Assembly: GCA_937864535.1 (NCBI GenBank)
Contig: CALMJS010000016.1
Span: 124,001-188,000 of the forward strand
Direction: 5' to 3'
Length of the DNA stretch: 64,000 nt
From: an uncultured Paracoccaceae bacterium
Lineage (GTDB): Bacteria; Pseudomonadota; Alphaproteobacteria; Rhodobacterales; Rhodobacteraceae
The translations under genes and the position numbers were made by a program. Each line of letters begins with the position of its first letter. The first letter of the stretch is position 1. This document shows positions 58,799 through 64,000 of this stretch, piece after piece. Under the pieces are notes generated by a model. The model made no database searches. It was not told the origin of the DNA and saw only the letters and a list, made by a program, of their open reading frames with translations.

Positions 58799-59973
58799 GC
58801 CGTGCGTTTTTGGTGGTGATGGACTCTGTCGGGATCGGCGGCGCGCCGGACGCGGCGCAGTTCTTTAATGCAGGCCAGCCCGATACCGGGGCCAACACCA
58901 TCGGCCATATCGCCGCGGATCTCGGGGGCTTGTCCTTGCCGGTGCTGGACGGTCTGGGTCTGGGCGCAGCCTTGACGCTTGCGTCTGGCGTGCAGGCGGC
59001 AGGTCTGGGCGCGCTCCCTACGGGCGCATGGGGCGCAGCGACCGAAGTATCGAACGGCAAGGATACCCCCTCGGGCCACTGGGAACTGGCCGGGGTGCCA
59101 GTGCCGTGGAACTGGGGCTATTTCCCGGTCAAAACACAGTCTTTCCCCGCGGATTTGCTGCGAACGGTGATGGACATCGCTGGGGTCGGGGGCGTGCTGG
59201 GCAACTGTCACGCCTCGGGGACGGACATCATTTCGCTGCTGGGCCAAGAGCATCAGAAAACCGGTTGGCCGATCTGCTACACCAGTATCGACAGCGTGTT
59301 CCAGATCGCCGCGCACGAGGACAGCTTTGGCCTCGATCGGCTGCTCGATCTGTGCAAACGGCTGGCACCGACGCTGCACGACCGTAAAATCGGTCGGGTG
59401 ATCGCCCGCCCGTTCGTGGGTGCGCCGGGCGATTATCATCGCACCGCCAACCGCAAGGATTTCGCCATCGCTCCGCCCGCGCCGACGCTGTGTGACTGGG
59501 CGCATCAGGCGGGTCGCCGGGTCCATGCCGTGGGCAAGATCGGCGACATTTTTTCGATGCAGGGGATCGACGATGTGGCCAAGGGTCGTGATGTCGATCT
59601 GATGGGGCATCTCTCCGATCTGGTCGATGCAGCCGAAGATGGCTCGCTCACCTTTGCCAATTTTGTCGAGTTTGACAGTGAATATGGCCACCGCCGGGAT
59701 GTGGCGGGCTATGCGCGGCATTTGCAGTGGTTTGACGCGGCGATTGGCCAGATTATCCCCCGACTGCGGCCGGGGGATCTGCTGGTGATCACCGCCGATC
59801 ACGGCAACGATCCGACGTGGATCGGAACCGACCACACCCGCGAACGGGTGCCGGTTTTGATGCACGGTGTGGGTCCGCGCGCGCTGGGCCATATGGGTTT
59901 TGTCGATGTCGCGGCCAGCGTCGCGGCCCATCTGGGCCTTCCCGCCCAAGGAACCGGAGTGTCCCGCCTATGA
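58795..59973 (+). CDS. deoB: Phosphopentomutase
   Basis: A 392-residue alkaline-phosphatase-superfamily mutase. V-V-M-D-S-V-G-I-G-G-A-P-D-A at the N-terminus gives the first metal aspartate. S-G-H-W-E-L-A-G appears in the cap, and I-T-A-D-H-G-N-D-P gives the late Asp-His metal ligands. The phospho-acceptor threonine lies in G-A-N-T-I-G-H. It interconverts (deoxy)ribose-1- and -5-phosphate, linking nucleoside phosphorolysis to the pentose phosphate pathway. The ATG overlaps the deoA stop, and the stop overlaps the add start (ATGA). Confidence 0.96.
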   Translation: MSRAFLVVMDSVGIGGAPDAAQFFNAGQPDTGANTIGHIAADLGGLSLPVLDGLGLGAALTLASGVQAAGLGALPTGAWGAATEVSNGKDTPSGHWELAGVPVPWNWGYFPVKTQSFPADLLRTVMDIAGVGGVLGNCHASGTDIISLLGQEHQKTGWPICYTSIDSVFQIAAHEDSFGLDRLLDLCKRLAPTLHDRKIGRVIARPFVGAPGDYHRTANRKDFAIAPPAPTLCDWAHQAGRRVHAVGKIGDIFSMQGIDDVAKGRDVDLMGHLSDLVDAAEDGSLTFANFVEFDSEYGHRRDVAGYARHLQWFDAAIGQIIPRLRPGDLLVITADHGNDPTWIGTDHTRERVPVLMHGVGPRALGHMGFVDVAASVAAHLGLPAQGTGVSRL

Positions 59974-60947
59974 TGCCAAAGATCGAACTCCACCTTCACC
60001 TGGAGGGCGCGGCCCCGCCCGCGTTTATTCGTGGCTTGGCCAAGGAAAAGCACGTCGATATCAGCGGGATTTTCGACGAGCGCGGCAACTATGTCTATAA
60101 CGGGTTCGAAGAGTTTCTGGCCGTCTACGAGGCGGCGACATCGGTGCTGCAAACGCCCGACGATTTTGCCCGTCTGGTCACGGCGGTGCTGGACCAGAGC
60201 GCCGAACAGGGCGTCATCTATTCCGAAACCTTTCTGTCGCCGGATTTTTGCGGCAATGCCGATGTCGCCGCTTGGCGCGAATATCTGCACGCCATGCAAG
60301 AGGCCGCAGACCGTGCCGAACGTTTGAACGGGATCACTCTGCGCGGGATCGTGACGGCCATCCGTCATTTCGGGCCGGAACGGGCCAAGCCTGTGGCGCT
60401 CTGCGCGGCGGAAACCGTTGGCGGGTTTATCACCGGCTTTGGCATCGCCGGGGCGGAACTGATGGGGCGGCCGCGCGATTTTGCCTATAGTTTCGATCTG
60501 GCGCGCGAGGCGGGGCTGCGCCTGACCGCCCATGCCGGGGAATGGGGCGGGCCGGATATGGTTGCCGATACGATTCGCGATCTGGGCGTCGAACGCATCG
60601 GCCACGGGATCAACGCGATCAAGGACCTCGCGCTGTGCGAACAGATTGCCGAGGCGGGGATCACGCTCGAGGTTTGTCCGGGGTCCAACGTGGCGCTGGG
60701 CGCGGTCAAGGGCTGGAAACATCACCCGATCCGCAAACTGCGCGAACGCGGCGTGCGTGTCACCGTCTCGACCGACGATCCGCCGTTTTTCCACACGACC
60801 ATGACCCGCGAATATCAAATGCTGGCCGAGGTGCTGGGATTTGAGGATGAAGAACTCATGGACATGAACCGCATCGCGCTAGAGGCAGCGTTCTGCGACC
60901 CCGAAACCCGCGCCCGTATCGCCAAGAAACTGGAGCCCGCCACATGA
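59970..60947 (+). CDS. add: Adenosine deaminase
   Basis: A 325-residue TIM-barrel deaminase. The zinc ligands are H8 and H10 in ELHLHLEGA, the catalytic glutamate is in T-A-H-A-G-E-W-G-G, and S-T-D-D-P-P-F-F carries the last metal aspartate with its neighbour. R-I-G-H-G-I-N-A supplies the histidine. It turns adenosine or deoxyadenosine (or adenine-type relatives of the same family) into inosine forms. The purine-side member fits a general nucleoside salvage operon. The start overlaps deoB; a longer in-frame reading upstream lies inside deoB and is excluded. It is coupled to upp by ATGA. Confidence 0.94.
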   Translation: MMPKIELHLHLEGAAPPAFIRGLAKEKHVDISGIFDERGNYVYNGFEEFLAVYEAATSVLQTPDDFARLVTAVLDQSAEQGVIYSETFLSPDFCGNADVAAWREYLHAMQEAADRAERLNGITLRGIVTAIRHFGPERAKPVALCAAETVGGFITGFGIAGAELMGRPRDFAYSFDLAREAGLRLTAHAGEWGGPDMVADTIRDLGVERIGHGINAIKDLALCEQIAEAGITLEVCPGSNVALGAVKGWKHHPIRKLRERGVRVTVSTDDPPFFHTTMTREYQMLAEVLGFEDEELMDMNRIALEAAFCDPETRARIAKKLEPAT

Positions 60948-61576
60948 CCCAACACCTCACCGTCGTGAACCACCCGCTGGTGCAGCACAAACTGACATTG
61001 ATGCGGGAAAAGGACACCTCGACCGCGTCTTTCCGCCAGTTGCTGCGCGAGATTTCGTTGCTCTTGGCCTATGAAATCACCGCCGAGTTGCCGATGACAA
61101 CCAAGCGGATCGAAACGCCGCTGACCGAAATGGATGCGCCGACCATCGAGGGCAAAAAACTCGCGCTGATTTCGATCCTGCGGGCGGGGAACGGCTTGCT
61201 CGATGGGATTTTGGAATTGATCCCTGCTGCCCGTGTCGGCTTTGTCGGGCTCTACCGCGATCATGAAACGCTGCAACCGGTGCAGTACTATTTCAAGGTC
61301 CCGCAAAACCTCGAAGACCGGACGGTCATCGTCGTGGACCCGATGCTGGCGACGGGCAATTCCTCGGCTGCGGCGATTGACCTGATCAAACAGGCCGGGG
61401 CCAAGGACATCCGGTTCATGTGTCTGCTCGCCGCGCCCGAGGGCGTTGCACGAATGAAAGAGGCGCATCCCGATGTGCCGATTGTCACCGCCTCGCTCGA
61501 CAGCCATTTGAACGAACTGGGCTATATCGTCCCCGGTCTGGGCGATGCGGGTGACAGGATGTTCGGCACAAAATAG
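60944..61576 (+). CDS. upp: Uracil phosphoribosyltransferase
   Basis: A 210-residue type I phosphoribosyltransferase. The PRPP-binding loop is [14 protein letters not shown] (about 125-138), and the uracil-binding C-terminal [13 protein letters not shown] is intact. [10 protein letters not shown] is the catalytic-region strand. It makes UMP from uracil and PRPP, completing the base side of the cdd-deoA-deoB-add-upp salvage operon. It is the last gene of that operon; a 96-base gap follows with no clear terminator. Confidence 0.97.
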   Translation: MTQHLTVVNHPLVQHKLTLMREKDTSTASFRQLLREISLLLAYEITAELPMTTKRIETPLTEMDAPTIEGKKLALISILRAGNGLLDGILELIPAARVGFVGLYRDHETLQPVQYYFKVPQNLEDRTVIVVDPMLATGNSSAAAIDLIKQAGAKDIRFMCLLAAPEGVARMKEAHPDVPIVTASLDSHLNELGYIVPGLGDAGDRMFGTK

Positions 61577-61672
61577 CGTCTTTTTTCACGAGCGGCCCGC
61601 TAGGTCTGGTCCGCCCCGCTTTACACTGTGGCGGGACTGCGGCATTGTCGTGGCATAACACGGGGGAAGTGG

Positions 61673-63196
61673 ATGCGTCGGTCTGACATTGTTGCGGCAG
61701 GGGTCGTTGCGGTCTTGGGGCAATCTGTAGCTGTGCTGGCAGAGGGCGCAGCCCCGATCGCCATTCCGGCAGAATTTCCACCCGCCAGCTACACGGCAAA
61801 CCAGTATGTCGACAGCACAGGCTGCGTTTTTGTGCGCGCGGTGCTGGCTGGCACGGTGGACTGGGTTCCGCGCGTGACGCGGCAACGCGAACAGCTTTGC
61901 GGTTTTACCCCCAGCCTCGCGCCGGGACAGGGGCTGGCCTATAATCCGCAGACGACCTCTCTCGAGGGGGTGACGATTATCGGCGCTCCCGTCGCTGCGC
62001 CCGCCGCTGTAGACGCGCCGATCCAGACGGTCGCCTCGCTCATGGCCAGCCAGCCTGTCACCGCGCCCATCGCCCAGCCGTTACCAGCGATTGCAGAGGC
62101 GACCCCTGTCGTCACCGCGCCAGAGCCGCGCCGGATCACCATGGCAGAGGCCTGTGAGGGGAAATTCGGCATCCAGCCCGGATTGGTGAATGCGGAAACC
62201 CGTGCGCCGATTGACTGTGGTCCGGCCCCGATGATCGCCACGCAAACCGCCCCGATTATCGTACCGGAGGTCGGAGAGGTTCTGACCGCTGCCGCCATCT
62301 GCGCCAGCATTAGCGAAACCGGACAACGGTATATCACCAACACCGGGGACGAGGTCCGCTGTGGCCCGCAAACCCAGCCGATCGCCAGCTACGGTGCGCC
62401 GGTCTACGGGACCACGACCACCATCGCGACGATTGCGCCGGTGGCCGCCCCGGTCACGGTGCCGCTGGCCGGATCGGTCGCTGCGGAAACCATCGCCGCG
62501 GCCTCTGGCGTGCCGCTGTCCACCGCCGCGCCGATCGTGATCAACCCGATCATCGTTCCGGCTATGGCGATGGGCGACTTGACCTCTTGTCCAGCCCTCG
62601 ATCCGCTGAGTGCGCAGTATATGATGGGGGACGATGTACGCTGTGGTCCGCAGTCGCAATCGCCGTCCGGAACGACGGGCGCGATCCGCGTGATGACGGA
62701 TAGTGTCGCGACATCGACCGCGCCTGTCGGCTTGCAAAATGGGGTGTTCGGGGCCACCGTACCCGCCTCGAACGCCTATGGCCCCATCGCGGATATTCCC
62801 CTGCCCGCCGGCTATGAACCCGCGTGGAGCGACGATCGTCTGAACCCTTATCGCGGTCTGTCGAAATACGCCGTGTCCGCCACCGTGGTGTCGGCGCCTG
62901 CCGCGACCTCGGTGTCCACCCGGAGCGTGGCGCCTGTTACTGCGGCTGTTACACCTGCCGCTGGCACATCGCACCACTTTGTGCAGGTCGGAACCTTTGC
63001 CCAGCCCGCCAATGCCGACGCGACGATTGCGCGGTTGCAGGCTATGGGGCTGCCGGTATCGCAGGGGACCGTGCGCCGCAATGGTCAGGTTCTACAGGTG
63101 ATCGCTGCCGGTCCGTTTGCCTCTGCCGAGGCATTGCGGGCCGCGCTGCAAGCGGCCAAGGCGGCGGGCTACGCCGACGCCTTTACCCGCGGCTAA
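61673..63196 (+). CDS. SPOR domain-containing protein
   Basis: A 507-residue exported protein. A signal peptide or anchor (about 8-24) is followed by Y-V-D-S-T-G-C-V-F-V-R-A, a motif I associate with Rhodobacteraceae SPOR proteins. Next comes a long Ala/Pro/Thr/Val-rich linker with three Cys-x18-20-Cys-G-P modules (C161/C182, C210/C230, C306/C324). Residues 430-505 form the SPOR domain (H-F-V-Q-V-G-T-F-A-Q, then V-I-A-A-G-P-F), which binds peptidoglycan denuded of stem peptides and targets proteins to the division site. A role in cell-envelope or septal wall organisation is likely. It converges on the last gene with three bases between the stops. Confidence 0.87.
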   Translation: MRRSDIVAAGVVAVLGQSVAVLAEGAAPIAIPAEFPPASYTANQYVDSTGCVFVRAVLAGTVDWVPRVTRQREQLCGFTPSLAPGQGLAYNPQTTSLEGVTIIGAPVAAPAAVDAPIQTVASLMASQPVTAPIAQPLPAIAEATPVVTAPEPRRITMAEACEGKFGIQPGLVNAETRAPIDCGPAPMIATQTAPIIVPEVGEVLTAAAICASISETGQRYITNTGDEVRCGPQTQPIASYGAPVYGTTTTIATIAPVAAPVTVPLAGSVAAETIAAASGVPLSTAAPIVINPIIVPAMAMGDLTSCPALDPLSAQYMMGDDVRCGPQSQSPSGTTGAIRVMTDSVATSTAPVGLQNGVFGATVPASNAYGPIADIPLPAGYEPAWSDDRLNPYRGLSKYAVSATVVSAPAATSVSTRSVAPVTAAVTPAAGTSHHFVQVGTFAQPANADATIARLQAMGLPVSQGTVRRNGQVLQVIAAGPFASAEALRAALQAAKAAGYADAFTRG

Positions 63197-63199
63197 GGA

Positions 63200-64000
63200 T
63201 CAGTTTCCGCAAATCCCCTGAAGCGCGACCCAGTCGCCATCGGTCAGGATTTGCGGGGCATCAGCGGGATTGACCGGATCGGCCTCGATCAGCGGAAGAG
63301 TCGTTTCACCCGTGATATCAACGGCATAGGCATAGGGGCGGGTCGAAATCTGCGCCTCTGCGAATTTGCCGATCAACGCATCAGGTGCCAAAGCGGTGGG
63401 CGCACGGGCGGCGATCACCTCGGCGTAGCGCCGCAATGCATCCGAAGGGAAATCTCCGGTGGTCAGCAGGTGCACCGTGGCGCGCAACCCCGTCTCTCGG
63501 AGCAGGCTGTCCAGAGGGTCCACCTCGCCGCGTTCCGCGACTGCGGCGATCATATAGCCGGCGGCGACGGCGGGGTCCTCGTAATCCTCGACGACAGAGC
63601 GGTTCATCACAATGATCTGCCCCGGCAACATCAGCGTGCCCTGCACAACATCCGGCACCACGACAACCTGACCGGGATAATCGCGCCCAAGCGCACGGGT
63701 GGTCAGCCGACCCAGTGCCTGAACAGAGCGGGGATTGCGGCAGGCATTGCCGGTCAGCCGCTGCAAATGGCCGAGGATCGTCGCGCCAATCTCGGCCCTC
63801 TTGGTCTCCGGGACGGCCTCTAGCGTCCGTTCGCGCAACGCTCCGGGCAGCCAGAGCGCCCCGGCCACCAGAGCCACACCCAGAACCACGGAAATACCCG
63901 CTCCGCGCACGCGGCCTTCGCGCGGGCGGCGGCGGGCGATGGATTTGCGCACCTTTTCGATCGAGGACACCATCAGGTCGTCTTCGATCTCGAGGGTTTC
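63200..64000 (-). CDS. Membrane protein of unknown function, 3' part (5' end outside window)
   Basis: The frame stays open to the right edge, and the codons before the first ATG (63973) read E-T-L-E-I-E-D-D-L, so the true start is probably outside. A basic region (R-R-R-P-R-E-G-R) is followed by one hydrophobic segment (I-S-V-V-L-G-V-A-L-V-A-G-A-L-W-L). After it lies a soluble, extracytoplasmic part of about 210 residues. That part has M-L-P-G-Q-I-I-V-M-N-R-S-V-V-E-D-Y-E-D-P-A-V-A-A-G-Y, laid out like the start of an M48 peptidase core, but without an HExxH. It may be a degenerate, non-catalytic relative; I do not recognise it with certainty. Confidence 0.7.
   Translation of the reverse strand, partial: ETLEIEDDLMVSSIEKVRKSIARRRPREGRVRGAGISVVLGVALVAGALWLPGALRERTLEAVPETKRAEIGATILGHLQRLTGNACRNPRSVQALGRLTTRALGRDYPGQVVVVPDVVQGTLMLPGQIIVMNRSVVEDYEDPAVAAGYMIAAVAERGEVDPLDSLLRETGLRATVHLLTTGDFPSDALRRYAEVIAARAPTALAPDALIGKFAEAQISTRPYAYAVDITGETTLPLIEADPVNPADAPQILTDGDWVALQGICGN

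Noticed and set aside
1-64000. CRISPR arrays, insertion sequences, prophage, tRNA or rRNA genes
   Set aside because: I found no regularly spaced repeats, transposase or integrase motifs, cloverleaf-type sequences or rRNA-like stretches in the window.

Overview
The window looks like chromosome from an alphaproteobacterium of the Rhodobacteraceae (Roseobacter-type). The support is high GC with strong third-position bias, tightly packed ATGA-coupled operons, several solute-binding-protein transport systems (ABC, TTT and TRAP), a VPLPA-CTERM surface protein, a SPOR protein of the type seen in this family, and the deoA-deoB-add-upp salvage order. Genus cannot be fixed from sequence alone. I saw no rRNA, tRNA, CRISPR array, insertion sequence or prophage.

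Region by region. (A) 1-12080: the end of an SDR gene, an operator-rich leader, then a long catabolic operon. It encodes a Liv-type ABC importer (binding protein, two permeases, two ATPases), an SMP-30 lactonase, an SDR, an alpha/beta hydrolase, a Baeyer-Villiger-type flavin monooxygenase, a coniferyl-alcohol-dehydrogenase-like SDR and an aldehyde dehydrogenase. Together they suggest uptake and oxidative breakdown of a cyclic ketone or aromatic/terpenoid alcohol. (B) 12086-19459: a tricarboxylate-type (TctCBA) transporter plus an AbrB-family membrane protein, divergent from a TctD-like response regulator and a histidine kinase whose C-terminus is a periplasmic binding protein in the same reading frame. 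Five 11-bp tandem repeats lie in the divergent promoter. (C) 19526-30498: a divergent cluster with an NMT1/THI5-type ABC importer, a cytosine-deaminase-like amidohydrolase, two FAD enzymes, two tandem flavodoxin-fold reductases, a 2-oxoglutarate/Fe(II) oxygenase, a creatininase-family hydrolase and a RidA-like protein. It is probably a pathway for an unidentified N-containing ring compound. (D) 30428-43648: lignin-type aromatic catabolism. It has a LysR regulator and gallate dioxygenase, a flavin reductase, a feruloyl-CoA synthase-like ligase, and a GntR regulator with palindromic operators. These precede an operon of LigM-like THF-dependent O-demethylase, TRAP transporter, an alpha/beta-hydrolase-LigA fusion, LigB, a YciI-like protein and a MetF-like enzyme. 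(E) 43829-46905: glpD-glpK. (F) 46989-64000: mostly housekeeping genes: an Lhr-type helicase, meaB, rpmB, a VPLPA-CTERM protein, prpE, maeB, cdd-deoA-deoB-add-upp, a SPOR protein and the 3' part of an unrecognised membrane protein.

The most unusual items are the two fusions (sensor kinase with binding protein; hydrolase with LigA), the O-demethylation/C1-recovery/ring-cleavage operon, the Liv-type ATPase pair whose degenerate motifs fall on the same composite ATP site, and several clean palindromic operators that can be tied to particular genes.
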